Shown: positions 43,948 to 55,190, counted from the first letter of the stretch. The stretch: 64,000 nucleotides of DNA from Effrenium voratum (GCA_963377175.1 CAUJNA010003797.1:287577-351576), one strand, 5' to 3'. Notes: generated by a model not told the origin, from the sequence alone. Translations and numbers: made by a program.

Positions 43948-44129
43948 GCCGCAGCTTCACCGACGCCGCAGGGCACCTCAAAGGCGAAGATCGCGCGGCG
44001 TTCGACCCTTTGGGGTTGGCCGGGTGGGGCTTTGCGCCTTTCAGTTCCATGCTCATCGCTCGAAGAACCGAACCTCTTGCGGTCCCTTTGAGGAGCGAGT
44101 TGCTAGAACCAATTTCGCCACAACCCTAG
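43948..44129 (+). CDS. Candidate exon, plus strand
   Basis: Acceptor AACCTCAG at 43,940-43,947, then RSFTDAAGHLKGEDRAAFDP and LGLAGWGFAPFSSMLIARRT, open to a TAG at 44,127. About 70% of codons end in G or C, over 75% in the first 30. It may be a terminal exon or stop earlier at an unseen donor. Family unknown. Confidence 0.5.
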
Positions 44130-44307
44130 TCCCCACTCGGCTGAACCAACCTCGGATTCAGCCCAGCCTCTGTTTGGGCCTAAGAGATTTACAAGTCGTA
44201 ACTCTCTGTCTCTCAAAGGACCATTGGAGAAATAGAAGGTGCTCAAGTGGGGCCCTGACTCAAAGAGACCCAGGAGAAGCCAAAAGGTTAAAAGCTCGGA
44301 TTTGCAG

Positions 44308-44608
44308 ACGCAAGTTCCCAACGTGTTAGCCAGCGCAACATCCTGGAGTTGATCTCACATTTAGTCCGGCAAGTCGTCCAAAAGGTTGAACACTTGAAAA
44401 TGACTCCCTGGTTGGTGGGGCAGGAGTCATTTGCTGAAATTGTTGAGAACTTGAAACCAAACAGTACTCTAAAGAGCTGCCAAGCAGTGGCCCTTCTGGG
44501 AGATGTTGTCCCTGGTTTCTTTCTGGGTCGTTTCCCAAACAAAGGAGTGGCCCAAACAGGAGCTGAGGAGCTCATGAATCTTTCCAACCAACTCCGGGTT
44601 ATAGATGG
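44308..44608 (+). CDS. Candidate exon (100 codons), helical protein
   Basis: Plus strand: after TTTGCAG (44,306-44,307), ASSQRVSQRNILELISHLVR, QVVQKVEHLKMTPWLVGQES, FAEIVENLKPNSTLKSCQAV and further, to a possible donor GATGG|GTGTCT. Regular spacing of Leu/Ile/Val with acidic and basic partners indicates amphipathic helices. The opposite strand gives a far less protein-like sequence. Family not recognised. Confidence 0.5.
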
Positions 44609-45258
44609 GTGTCTCTTTTTTGGTGCCCCATGTTGGGGAATAGTTGTTTTTCCCATTTTTGGGGGTCTAAATCCTATTTTGTGGCAACCCAGATGTGGTC
44701 ACAGCATTTCCCATTACCAACCCAGAGCGAACCCACTCCATGCACGCTCCTTAGAAAACGAAACAGTTGGCACGCGAGGGCACCATCTCCATGCAAAAAC
44801 GTCGCCGAGCCTAAGACACGCGGAAGGCATGGCTCAACCGTAGGGCCCCCCATCTTTTCCCTTTGAGCATCACCCCACCCAAAGGAAACCTTCAAATGCT
44901 TTACACCACGGACAAAGTACAGGGAGAATGGCAAGGCCCCTTTGGCCATCGGCCCCTTTGACACGTGCCAAATGGGGCCTGATGGAAGAGAAGTACAACA
45001 GGACATACCCCAAGGATTTGGGATGACCATTTTTAAGCCGAACCTGCGACGGGGTTGTGAGACGTCAGATTTGGCCGCAAGCGTTGTATGTCCAAAACAT
45101 GAAAGAAGAAATCCCCAAGTTCAAAACCACAAATTATCCAAGTGGCCCCACATGAATCATAATGAAAACCTGGAATTAACATGGACCCAGAACGATGCAG
45201 GGGATTAAAAGGCAGCTGCCCCCATTTAGGGTTGGGATTCTCCCATAATGTTGACCCA

Positions 45259-45362
45259 GGATTAATAAACCCGTCCCATTATTAGGGGGGTGTTCCCTCC
45301 AAAAGTGATGAACCCACTAAAGGGGACATCCCCCCATTCATCAACCAGGGGTTTATTAATCC
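45259..45362. mobile_element. Fold-back element with perfect 14-bp arms
   Basis: GGATTAATAAACCC and GGGTTTATTAATCC are a perfect inverted pair 104 bp end to end. No coding capacity. MITE-like; a related CCTATTAATCAATG fragment is at 45,871. Confidence 0.8.
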
Positions 45363-45399
45363 GGAGTTTGCATTGCTGGTCACCTCATCTTAGCCCGAA

Positions 45400-45830
45400 A
45401 AATGGACCCGCGGAGCCGGGGCTGGGCTGCTGGCACTTGCTTCCTTGCGCCCTGGAAGGGCACATACCTGGGTGTCCAGTGGCTTTGGAGTGCAATGATT
45501 CCGTGGTTCTTTGCGGTAACCCCGAAAAAAGGGTGTGGCTTGAAGGGAAAACACTTCTGAAGGCACGGATTCCTTAGTGGTTCTGTGATGGCGCTGAAAG
45601 TTTAGCTGAGATATGTCAAACATATGGCTGGGACTTGCCCCCAAGTTCACCAACCTGTTTTGCCTCGACTTGGCGGACAAGCCCATTCGGGTGAAGTATT
45701 GCCCCCAAAAAACAAGGACTTCACGTGCGCCCCTTCGGCGAACTTGCCCGGACAGATGTGCCAAGGCCGCCTTCGGCAGAATAAACATCTTGGCGCGGAG
45801 CTTTCACCCTGCCGGACTCGGGGCGTTCCC
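45400..45830. CDS. Coding-like region, strand unresolved
   Basis: Plus: GLGCWHLLPCALEGHIPGCP before a donor GCG|GTAACC (about 45,516), and KFTNLFCLDLADKPIR before CGG|GTGAAG (about 45,689). Minus: ILPKAALAHLSGQVRRRGAR and YVPFQGARKQVPAAQPRLRG. Third-position G/C is 63-86% depending on strand and segment. I cannot decide. Confidence 0.3.
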
Positions 45831-45869
45831 GAAAACGCGAAGAATTTCCTCGGAAATGGGACACCCCCC

Positions 45870-47590
45870 TATTAATCAATGCGACGCCATGGGGGCTGTT
45901 TTGGCAGGTACAATGCCTTGCAGGTACAGGTGCGTTCAGATTACATGAAGCACACACGAAAGAGACGCAGAATTCTTGTTCAATCCTTCAAACTCCCAAC
46001 ATAAAACATGTCCTAATTCATTCCCTTTCTAGCAAATATGTGTCAGGATGAGAGAGAGGGATGTGATCTTAAGTCTTAGTTTTCAAAGGTCTAAATTGTC
46101 TTCTAACTGCTTCTGGAAAAAAAACTTTGCAACATGTAACCTGCATTGAAATGTTGCTGAGAACCGACACGATACATGTGTTTATGCAAGTTTGCCTGCA
46201 GTGCGTTGTTCTCTGACCAGAAAACATCTCGGGCTTGTCTCAAAATGGGGGGGAACCGCCTGAAATGGGTGGTTCCCCTAGGATTCTCTTTGAAAGAAGC
46301 CCCAACCAAAATCCGGCGACAGGAACCCCCCCCCCCCCCGGCCGAGTGGCAGCAAGGGGCACCACCGGCACACCCCATCCGTGCGAGGCCAAAGCATGCG
46401 GCTCTCCGCCGTGCCTCCAGGGCCGAACAAAGGGCTGCAGGAAAAAGTAGGGTGACTTCCTTCCTGGGCCTAGCAGTAAACTTTGTCCAAACCTCTTGTT
46501 TGCCACTAATCTGGTCTTCACAAAAAGTTTGAAAGTCCATGAACTCGGGGAGTGAGGTCAAGAATGATGGCACCCCCACCTTGGCAAGCAATGGGAACCA
46601 GTGATGAAGTGAGTGTCTGCGCCTTTCCCCGACTGAGGGTCTGCGCCTTTCGCCCGACTTTTTCCAATCCCCAATCCTAGGCTTGTTGGGACAGGTTTGC
46701 GGGGCCTGGGTGTGTGCGCCTTGGGCACTGCTTCTACTCAGCAACCATGATGCTAATTGGGGCAACTGCAGTTACTGCCCTTACCCGCTCGCACCCACCG
46801 ACATGGTGGAAATGCAGATAGGCTGTTCAAATGGTCGGAATCAAGGGTGGGCGGGCGGTGAGAGGGATCGGCCAAAGGCCGAGGTCCCGGGTTTGGCACA
46901 TCCCAAAGAAACGTGGGTGAAGTCCGGGCTTCGGAGCTGTCAATCCCAATCTTTGGGTTCTGGCTCCATTTGTCCAACCCCGATCCCCGGACCTGTCTAT
47001 TTGACCTTCCCTTGACCTTCTGGCCCCTTTTTTACAAGAAAGGAGGGGCGAAGAGTTGGAAAAAGACCTGAAACGATCACAGAAAAAAAAGGTTTCTTGG
47101 CAACCGCAGGGCTCCAAAGTTGGATTGAAAGTTCGTGGGCGAGATCACTTTGAATCTGAAATCGCTTTGACGGAGGACTGGCAACCCGCATCCGCCCGCT
47201 GAAAACCGAACACGGCAAAACGTGTGCTTTTTGAGTGTAGAAATGACAAGGCACTAAACAGCCAACCAGCACTCCCAAGTATTTCCTGGCAAGCTGCTGT
47301 GGTAGTTCGAATCCACAAATACCTGGCAAGCTGGGCTCGGCTGGGGGCCAATGACGTGCGCGGGTGTCTGCCTCATTGGCGCTGGACATCGTCAAAGCAT
47401 GTTTGGAGTTCTTCTGCCCAACTACCTTGTTTGGGGTTGGCCCCGTTGAAATTTATGGCCACATGCATATGTGTCACAACAAAGCTTTTTAGAACAAACA
47501 CCCTCCCTCCAGCAATCATGGAAGCTGATGGGCGGGGGGGGATGGAAGACTTCTTTGCCTTCCCGGAAGCTTTCAGTGTGGGCGGACAGC
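45870..47590. other. No firm gene
   Basis: A 220-codon minus-strand frame (46,103-46,765) crosses a C14 run and lacks a steady codon bias. A Cys-rich plus-strand frame at 46,340-46,450 ends in TAG. Neither is convincing. Confidence 0.4.
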
Positions 47591-47596
47591 GTGTCT

Positions 47597-47690
47597 GCAC
47601 GTGTGTCTGCGCCGTCTGCGCCGTCTGCGCCGTCTGCGCCGTGTTCGCCGTCTGCCCCGTCTGCGCTGAATCGCCGCCTGGTCTGCGCCG
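47597..47690. repeat. 9-bp minisatellite (GTCTGCGCC)
   Basis: About eight copies of GTCTGCGCC or variants (GTGTTCGCC, GTCTGCCCC); gives VCAVCA in one frame. Confidence 0.95.
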
Positions 47691-47716
47691 TCTGGTTTCA
47701 AGGGTATAGCTGCGCG

Positions 47717-47741
47717 GCTGGCCCGCTCACGGCGGGCCAGC
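47717..47741. other. Perfect 10-bp hairpin
   Basis: GCTGGCCCGC-TCACG-GCGGGCCAGC, 10 bp with a 5-nt loop; no T-run follows, so not a typical terminator. Confidence 0.8.
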
Positions 47742-48499
47742 AGCGAAGAAGGAACACGCAAAACACACAGAGAACCCACACGCGCACACACGTATCAATG
47801 CAGCAGTATAGTTTCTATACATCGGTAATCGAACATCTGAACAGCACATACTACATTCATAGCGTGTTGCCTCATGATACACACAATGTTCAGGAAATCA
47901 GCAAATCAACAAACGTGTCAACAATAGATTGATAGCACGTCAATGTATTATGCCAATATCAATAACAACTGGAAAACCGATACGGAACAATACACCGACA
48001 AATGAGATACCAATATGTCAGTGTGAAAGTTGTAAAACACCAGTGCATCAACAATGAAATAGTAGCATGGGAAGCGGTTGGGAACTCAAAAAATACGCGT
48101 GCCGAATGTATCAAACAACAGTAGCAAATGAACAACAAAATTCGCGTACATATGTGCATAAATCAACAATATGTCAATGTATCCCGGCAATACCACTCGA
48201 GACCAACCTTGTGACCAGGCTCAAGAGGCACCTCACTGAAGCCTGGGCTGGTTTAAGCGCAATGTGGCACTTCTCTGGCTGTGCGCAAAAATGGATTGGC
48301 AATAAATTCTTTTTCAAACCTTGTATTTGCTTGGGCGGGGTGATGCGTCAGCGCTGTGCGACAGCGTCTTACGGCATCTTGCCCAAGCGCCCTTTTTCGC
48401 ACGTATGCTTGTGTTCGAGCTCCTGCTACGCCCTCTTGGCTTCTCTTGCTGGCAGACTTTTCACTCAGCGTTCTCTTCTTTCAAGGATGGGCTTCATTC

Positions 48500-48880
48500 T
48501 CTGCGATCACACGGCCTCCATCTCCTCCTGCGACTCACATCCCCTAGCGTGACATCCGTGCACTCTGTGTTTGCGCCCACGCGTGTCCCCCAACCTGTCG
48601 GTTTCATCACGCACGCGCTGCCACATAGCCAAGTGCTTCTGAAGGTCTTTTTTGCGCAGACTTGGAGCGTTTTGTGAAGAGACGCAAGCTTCGCCAAAAG
48701 GCTGGCCCTTGACTTAGCCGTGCCCCTCTTCAAGCCTCGCATATCTTGCCTCCTCTGTTGAAGCTGGAAGCCATGCTGGACCTCAGACAAGACTGGTTTG
48801 AGCAAAGCCTTGTGGATCGGCGACAAAACATCGGCCACGGCCGAACAAAATGGTGCCCATGTCTCAAACCTCCAGGCCTT
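48500..48880 (-). CDS. Candidate coding region, helical protein, frame change
   Basis: Minus strand: acceptor GAGCTTGTTCCAG (ends 48,881), then KAWRFETWAPFCSAVADVLS, PIHKALLKPVLSEVQHGFQL, QQRRQDMRGLKRGTAKSRAS to about 48,690. From about 48,655 a second minus-strand frame takes over (LRKKDLQKHLAMWQRVRDET, DRLGDTRGRKHRVHGC) with 70% G/C third positions and stops at 48,511. A short intron or a frameshift must lie between. Predicted helices throughout. Family unknown. Confidence 0.55.
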
Positions 48881-49149
48881 CTGGAACAAGCTCGCGTGGA
48901 TCGTCTCTCTTTCGGACTTCTAGTTCGAGCACGCTTGCTCAGGACATCTAGCACGTTTTGCTGGGCTGGCTATGTTTTCCATACAGACGCTGTGGAGCTT
49001 CGGCATCAGGCCTGGAACCCTGACAAGCAAAGCTGTATGGCGCAGTCCCTTCGAGGTGATTGTGCACGGAAGCATGAAAAGCCATGGCTGCATACCGCCC
49101 GTTCGCGTTTCACGTACGTTGAAGCACTCGCAGAACCATCGTAAAGTAA

Positions 49150-50090
49150 AGAAAGCAGGCTGTTGGTTGGGAGCGCTGTAGACCAGTGTGCCCTGAACAG
49201 CTTTCAGCGCATCTTGCGGCGCTCAACAGAAGACTCCTAAATGGCGCGGATGACGCGGCAAACGCGGACCCCGCCCGGAATGGAAGCTTTCACTCATTGC
49301 TGGAATGAGGGTAAAGGACCCGATTTGGTGAAACCTGCATGAGTCAACGTTGCCCCTTGTTAGGGCCGTAGTTTTCGGTTTGACACGCCGGGGGGTGCGC
49401 ACTTTTCAGGGTGCAGCCGTTTGCCAGATGTGCATGTGAGAAACGAATGTGTGTTTCTCAAAATGTGGACCGGCCCCAAAAGAAGCCTTCAACAAAATGA
49501 ACCCAGTGCGGGTGCGTGGGCGATACCGCGAGGCATTCGCATAACCAAACCCAAGGTGGTCATGCAGAGTAGAGAGCATGGCAATAAAAGGGTAGTGTGC
49601 AAGACAAATATATCAACAAAACATTCCCAAAAAAAGAGGTGAGAGCATGCCTACACAAGGAGGTATCCACATTGAGAAACCAAGTGCTCGACAAACTTTA
49701 CGAGGTACTACCTACGTAAACACAATGTGGCAAACGATGGGGAACGACAGGCAGCAGTGAGGGCACCCACAAGATGCACCCAAGAAATGTCATGTTCATG
49801 TTTCTTCAAACAAAAACAATCTTGTAGTGTATAGCATGTCTGTTTTCCTGTTGGACGAACATCGTCACTTCTTGGTGTGACCAGAAGGGATCTACTCATC
49901 CAAAATGGTGTTCAGTTCCTGTGAATTGCGCAAGGCAAAAAAGTATGACTTGTTGCCTTCTCCCATGTCAGCTATTGCATGCCACCAGTTTGCATAGGAG
50001 CTAGAGGCCTATCGTAGAAATGATTGCCCACTTGCAGGTCTGCCTCACCCCTCACATTTCGTGATCTCTATTCCCCACGGCCAATGGGAA
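49150..50090. other. No firm gene
   Basis: One short G/C-rich island at about 49,235-49,285 could be a micro-exon on either strand; otherwise nothing seen. Confidence 0.4.
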
Positions 50091-50097
50091 GGCTCAG

Positions 50098-50204
50098 TCG
50101 CCGAGCTGGGATGGCGGCTTAGCATGTTGGGAGGCGCATTTGTCCCAGGGAACTGGGGGAAGGACCCTCATCCAGGCACGGCAGCCCTTTGCATCCCGCA
50201 CCAG
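50098..50204 (+). CDS. Candidate exon with clear acceptor and GT donor
   Basis: Plus strand: acceptor GGGAAGGCTCAG (ends 50,097), then AELGWRLSMLGGAFVPGNWG and KDPHPGTAALCIPHQ, donor CACCAG|GTGTTG. About 66% of codons end in G or C. Gly/Trp-rich. The minus strand is also open to 50,094, where it stops; splice motifs favour plus. Confidence 0.45.
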
Positions 50205-51124
50205 GTGTTGCTGTTTATTGTCTAAAGAAAGCCACTTACAAAAATGGGCTAGGTGATCCCAGAAGGACTGCCGACCACTTGCTGTTAGTCTCATAATTTT
50301 GGTGGATGATTGCGCTAATAATTTTGTCAATTGGCCATAAAGGAAGGAGCGAGTGAGGCAGCCCAGAAATGCCCATGTAAGCTACTGACATTCAAAATTC
50401 GAAAAGCAAGCCAGCTCACAATCCATTTGACAAACTATGCCACAAGTATTTGTAATATTCAGATGCTTCTGCTCTGCTGCCCCTTCTGTTGGCTATATCT
50501 TGTGTGCCGCAGGAGCAACAAGGGGTGGGGGGGTCAAAAGAAAAAAACACACAAAAAAACATATGATTCCCTTCTTTGGCCCTAGCTGTGTAGCACAACC
50601 GGGCGCAGGAACATGTATTTCTATACATGAGCAACGCAAATGGCGCCTTGGGATTGACAAGGCATCACGCTGCATTTGATGGTTGTTTACTCCTGAATCT
50701 ATGCTTACCTATCAAGCGAGGACCGTTCTGGCGGCCACATCTTATTTTGCTGCGAAAGCAACAATCTTCAAAACAAAAGCAGAACAATGCAATATGTGGA
50801 AAGACAAACCTCCACAAGGTCCCCTTCTGAATGATACCCCAGGACTTGTAAACCTCTGGTTGATTCGTAGGGGGGTGTGCCTCATCTAACAGGCAATACC
50901 TTCTACTCTGCCGCAAGACAAATTCAACCCGGAAGGCGACGTTACCCGAGTGAACAGGGTATCAAGGTATTTGGCTACTTGGCTGTGAGTGTGTTTGCTT
51001 TGAGGCTCTCTGTCTTATGCTGATTGAAAGGGAAACCAAAAGGAAACCCACAATGTGTGAAGTCCCTCTCCCCATTTTTAAGCATACCCATTTGGTTCCC
51101 CTTAGGCTTCCTCTTCAGCTCATG

Positions 51125-51215
51125 TGTTCTCTGCGCGCGAGCCAACTCGCCAACTGGCGCCTGCGTGCCACAAGGCTCCAGCAGCCACGGCAGCAGAACG
51201 TCCATGGTGCGGAAC
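51125..51215 (-). CDS. Candidate first or internal exon (contains Met)
   Basis: Minus strand: acceptor TTGGTTTTTAG (ends 51,216), then CGCACCATGGACG and MDVLLPWLLEPCGTQAPVGE, LARAQRTHEL. About 74% of codons end in G/C. The ATG context could make it a start codon after a 5' intron. Plus-strand alternative: Arg/Gln-rich with TTCAG acceptor at 51,115. Confidence 0.35.
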
Positions 51216-51304
51216 CTAAAAACCAACGGGCCCATGAATTCCAATACCCGGAGGTCATGATAACCATATGGCCATGCATTTAATAGAGAACCGCCTCAAA
51301 GTGA

Positions 51305-51343
51305 TTGGTGGACATGAATCCCCACCTAAATGATGTCCACCAA
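51305..51343 (-). mobile_element. Small fold-back family F, perfect arms
   Basis: TTGGTGGACAT and ATGTCCACCAA, a perfect 11-bp inverted pair around GTGGGGATT-like sequence (minus sense), 39 bp in all. It is followed by AGGGTCC, also present near the 43.28 kb copy. The core resembles the hairpin in the 118-bp satellite (AAGTGGGGATGTCCCAC). Confidence 0.7.
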
Positions 51344-51411
51344 AGGGTCCCTTATTAAGATGTCATAGCTATATCCGTACAGACCTCCTGGTAGCTCCCC
51401 GGCCCCCGTGT

Positions 51412-51651
51412 TTAGAAGCAAATTTGGATACTTCCCAGCCTTCCAACTGGAGATTTGTCACCAACCAATGAGGGTGCCCCAACCTGTTTAAGCAACATGA
51501 CCTGCAAGTGCTGCCAATTTCTGTGCAAACTGTGAAAGCGCGGCAGGAGTCTCCATGTCGTGGACGGTAGCATAGCCGCCAAAAACTGCTCAAGATGACG
51601 TGGAGGACTCTGAGGAAGTTGATGAAGAAAAGTTGTTCTCAGGCAAGTCAA
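51412..51651 (-). CDS. Weak coding-like segment
   Basis: Minus-strand HLEQFLAAMLPSTTWRLLPR then FHSLHRNWQHLQVMLLKQVG; about 60% G/C third positions, no clear splice borders. Confidence 0.3.
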   Translation of the reverse strand: MTCLRTTFLHQLPQSPPRHLEQFLAAMLPSTTWRLLPRFHSLHRNWQHLQVMLLKQVGAPSLVGDKSPVGRLGSIQICF

Positions 51652-51720
51652 CTGCGCTGCTGTTTTTCGTTGCCTTTGCTGTGTAACACGTTTGCTCAGC
51701 TGTCTGACAGCATTTCTCCA

Positions 51721-51822
51721 GAGTTCATGCGGGCGAGCGGGCAGCCGTGCTTGGCGAGCTTATGCAAACCCTACGCGCCTGTTTGCGCCTGCTTGCACGC
51801 CTGGGCCCCCTTAGTCCTGAAT
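51721..51822 (+). CDS. Candidate exon, Leu-rich helix
   Basis: Plus strand: acceptor CATTTCTCCAG (ends 51,720), then VHAGERAAVLGELMQTLRAC and LRLLARLGPLSPES, donor TCTG|GTGTGC. 63% of codons end in G/C. Another plus frame has higher bias but is Cys/Pro-rich. Strand provisional. Confidence 0.4.
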
Positions 51823-51946
51823 CTGGTGTGCGATAGCCCTCTGGTCTTGAAAAGGATTTCAATATCACACCTGCGGCCCCGTTGAGAATAAGGGGCGGTT
51901 AGCCCCTGGCATCCAACAACTACTGCAAGCAGACACGAAGCAGAGC

Positions 51947-52018
51947 TTACGCGCGTGCTTGCTCAGCGCGTTTCGGTTGCTTCCGCTTTTGCCACTCGGG
52001 GTTTTGCTTAAGCGGGGC
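51947..52018 (-). CDS. Candidate last exon with TAA stop
   Basis: Minus strand: after GGCAAG (52,019-52,020), APLKQNPEWQKRKQPKRAEQ then ARA and TAA, 24 codons. Basic tail. Enters in phase 0, matching the exon at 52,107-52,148. Confidence 0.55.
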   Translation of the reverse strand, partial: APLKQNPEWQKRKQPKRAEQARA

Positions 52019-52106
52019 CTTGCCATGACATCATGACACAACTCTTGCATTTCATGTAAAGCCGAAAGAATCAGCTCGAACCCATGGGTGGGTTCCTTGT
52101 GGCTTC

Positions 52107-52148
52107 CTCGGAAATGGTCTTGATCCCGGCCAGTTCGCTGTTCATGTC
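52107..52148 (-). CDS. Candidate penultimate exon (GA donor)
   Basis: Minus strand: acceptor GGTTTCCCAAG (ends 52,149), then DMNSELAGIKTISE, 14 codons, ending GAG|GAAGCC. Joins in phase 0 across an 88-bp intron (GA...AG) to the stop-containing exon. About 80% of codons end in G or C. Confidence 0.55.
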
Positions 52149-52509
52149 CTTGGGAAACCGACATTCTGCCAAAGGTCTTGAAGGTTAGCTGGGAGCCAAA
52201 GCACAAAGGGCCTCGACTGAATGGTGCTTGGATAAACCACCAAAGAGTAACACAAGCTAGAAGCGCCTTGAAGCTAAGTTGGGGGAAAGGACTTCTTGGG
52301 ATGGGCTTACACCAAGAAACGCGTGTGGCAACAAATGCACTAAAAGAACGGTTCTCAAAACAAAACAAAAAATCCTGTAACTTGGGTTCCTAAAAGGCTA
52401 GCTCACCCTAACCAAATGGATGAAACCCGCCAAAACCATGGTCCATGGGACCCCTTCAATGGTGGAGTAGGCCTTTGGAGCATGGCACATCCCGAAAAGC
52501 CCAACTTTT

Positions 52510-52835
52510 AGAGGCTCGCCGCTGGTCAACTTGCCATGTGGCACTCGTGCTCTTTGGCAACTCGGCAAAAAGAGAAGCGGGAATCAACGTACTTGGCCGG
52601 CCCCGAACTCCTTTCAACACGCTGGAAAGGTTCCAGCCTTGCTTAGCGATTTAGTCGAAAGTGCCAGCTTTTCCCGTGCCAAAGGAACTCCCGCTCTGTA
52701 TCGAAGCAAGCCGCAAACAACTTTCTGCCCTCGGAGCAGAGACGTGGAGAACCCACCAAACGAAACTTCACCTTCAGTCACCAATAGGGTCATTCCCAAC
52801 CCCTGGCCAAACCACTGCTTAAACGTGCCAAACAC
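52510..52835. CDS. Coding-like region, strand unresolved
   Basis: Plus: after CCAACTTTTAG, ARRWSTCHVALVLFGNSAKR, EAGINVLGRPRTPFNTLER and donor GAAAG|GTTCCA. Minus: EGEVSFGGFSTSLLRGQKVV and VLKGVRGRPSTLIPASLFAE, with acceptor ACCTTTCCAG. Both are protein-like with moderate bias. Confidence 0.3.
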
Positions 52836-54249
52836 GCATTGTTTAAACCTCTTCCTCTTGGTTCGCGTTTTAAGGAGTACCTCGATCTGGCTTTTTCAAC
52901 CTTTGGCCCAACACCCACCCCATCCCACAATCACCCTTTCTGTGATTCCAAAGAAGTAGGCCATTCCCATGAACTACTTTATCACTAAAAGGCGGTCCCA
53001 TGGTATCACAGAAATTGGTCCCACCAAGTCAACCTCAGTCAGTCCAAGGTGCTTGTTCAGCTTCGGCTGAGACATGGCATGGGCCTGCCATGAGAATTTG
53101 GTCGGTGCATAGATCGCATCAGGGTGAAATGAAATTAGATGCTACTTTCTTTGTGTCCGAAAGGAAACGGAACTTCCACTGGATGCTTTCAAATTGGCCT
53201 TCATACCGCCTTTTTCAATGTGGGTCAATCGCCTAGAATGTAACGTGGTGCGAACCCTGGCAACACCAAGGGCGGCTGGGGCCCCAGAGCGCCTCCAAGT
53301 ACCTGCACGCATCAAATTGGAATTCGCGGATTCGAAGTCAGAGAAAGCTCCAAAGCGACAGGTGGGCCAAAAGACATGTGTGTCATGTGTGCATGCGTAT
53401 GTGTATGTGTATGTCTGTATGTGTGTGTGTGTGTGTGGGGCCTATTGTGTCGAATGGGAAGAGCTGTACACGAAATTTGGAGCCCAAAATCGGCTTCCTG
53501 CTGCTCCCTAAACCAACCAAAAGATGGGCTCCCGCCCAAAAAGGACGCACCAAATAGGCCCCGGCGTATTCCTTGGTTTCGTTGTGGTTGGGCCCGGGTT
53601 CTTCATGGGAACCCTCTGCCAAAGCTCACAGACCTATGGTGAATGTGTATCCCACATGAATCAACCCACACATCCCTTTTAAGCAACAAGGGGTTATCAA
53701 TGCAGGGTTAACATTACATGGTCTGGTTTTTCCGACCTCTGGCATGATCACCAGATGAGTCGTCTCCCCTTGAGTAGCAGCCAAGCAGACTCAACGAAAC
53801 AATGTCAATTCCATGTGTCGGTGACCCCTTTCTAGCCCAGAGGGGGTTAGGTGAGGCAAAACTGGTGAACCAAACTCGGCGACTGGATCGGCCTATCAAG
53901 GTTTAGAGAGGCCTTACGATCAGCTTTGTCAAATCAGGAGTAGAACCACTGAAATGGCAAACAGAAATCGGCTCTCGATGTTCGTTTACCCAGTGGATCC
54001 ATGCACCTATTGGGCAATCGCCCATTCAAAACTGAACGGAAAAGGCTGGTACCTACCCTTCTGCCCACCAAGATGGAACCCAGAGGGTCCCCTTTAGAGG
54101 AAACCAGTCTTCCAGGACCCCGAAACGTCAGGTTCAATGTTAGTCGGAGGGTACTATTGGGCTATAGTAACTGGAATCCACTGGTTTAAGCAAAGAAACC
54201 CTTGCCATTTACACCAACTCAGCTCGGGCAAAAAAGGCAGGCGCACAGG
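52836..54249. other. Mostly non-coding
   Basis: Contains (TG)n at 53,388-53,440. A weak plus-strand frame at 53,250-53,362 (PERLQVPARIKLEFADSKSE) ends at CGACAG|GTGGGC. Confidence 0.4.
53388..53440. repeat. (TG)n microsatellite
   Basis: TGTATGTGTATG grading into pure TG. Confidence 0.95.
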
Positions 54250-54382
54250 CGCTTCAACTTGCAGAGCCAGCCGGTGAGCAGCAAGTGCCTGGATCAAAAC
54301 CGATCCTCTGCCCCAGACGAGGGAAAATGTGGGTTGTGTCAAGAGTCCCTGGACTTCCCCCTTAAAAGCTGCGATTTTACAG
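54250..54382 (+). CDS. Weak candidate exon with CxxC
   Basis: Plus strand: RSSAPDEGKCGLCQESLDFP then LKSCDFT, ending TTTACAG|GTGGGA. The CGLCQESL...C pattern could begin a small zinc-binding module; too short to name. Confidence 0.35.
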
Positions 54383-54664
54383 GTGGGAGGAAACCCTGTC
54401 TGTCAGTGGATAGCAATTCTGGTGCGCCGAATCCCAAATGGGTGATAGACTGGAAGTTTTGGCCATTGAGGCATTCGAGCTGTCTTGTATTTGAGGGCAT
54501 TCGGGACTTTTGTTTGACTCTGGCTGGCTGGTTGGCTAGACACTTCCTGAGTTCATGAACTTTACCTTTTTGGGTGGACCATTTTAGTGGTGTGCACATC
54601 CGGCTTGCCTTCTTTCTGCTATCCATTTGAGGTCTAATAAAAGCTCTCCAGGTTTTCGGTCAAC

Positions 54665-54930
54665 TCAAAGAACCGCCCCAGTCCCGGTATAGTGGACGCC
54701 AGGACTACCAACCCCAAAGCCATTTGAAACGGATTTAACAGACCTCACGTGCGTCTTAGCTACCACCAAAACAAACGGCTGGTGATCAGTTCCGATGTGA
54801 AAATCAAAATCACCTTGGGACACCAAAATGACACCATCGTAGAGCCCAACTTTTGACAAGATCCATCTTGCACCAAGGAAAGCCCCAAGTCCAAGTGCGC
54901 ACGTGGCTGAGAAGGATATTTTGTCAATCC
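54665..54930 (-). CDS. Weak coding-like segment
   Basis: Minus-strand LSKVGLYDGVILVSQGDFDF then HIGTDHQPFVLVVAKTHVRS. TDHQPF resembles the TDHKPL of retrotransposon RNase H, but the surrounding pattern does not fit and third positions are near 50% G/C. Confidence 0.25.
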
Positions 54931-55135
54931 CCCTGTTTTTGTTTTTCCCCTTTTTTTGTGGGGAATTTGTATGGACCCCCATGTCCTCCTCAAACTAATC
55001 GTAACAATAAACGACCAGTCTGTCAGTTGCTCACATGTCGAGGGCGCCTGTTCAATGGTGCTTTCTGCAGACATGCAAACCATTCTTGACACATCCACAT
55101 GGCTATGTGGCTAATGTGTCCAAGCACACCCAAAA

Positions 55136-55190
55136 TGGTGTTCCTTATGCTTTTGCTTTAAACCAAGGTGAAAAGGGTACTCGGAAAAAG
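55136..55190 (+). repeat. Dispersed repeat family D, copy 4
   Basis: TGGTGTTCCTTATGCTTTTG then CTTTAAACCAAGGTGAAAAG, GGTACTC. Confidence 0.6.

Noticed and set aside
46103..46765. 220-codon minus-strand frame
   Set aside because: Crosses a homopolymer C run and has no steady codon bias; such lengths occur by chance in 64 kb.
54665..54930. TDHQPF as a retrotransposon RNase H
   Set aside because: Only one short motif fits; catalytic Asp/Glu spacing and neighbouring RT are absent.
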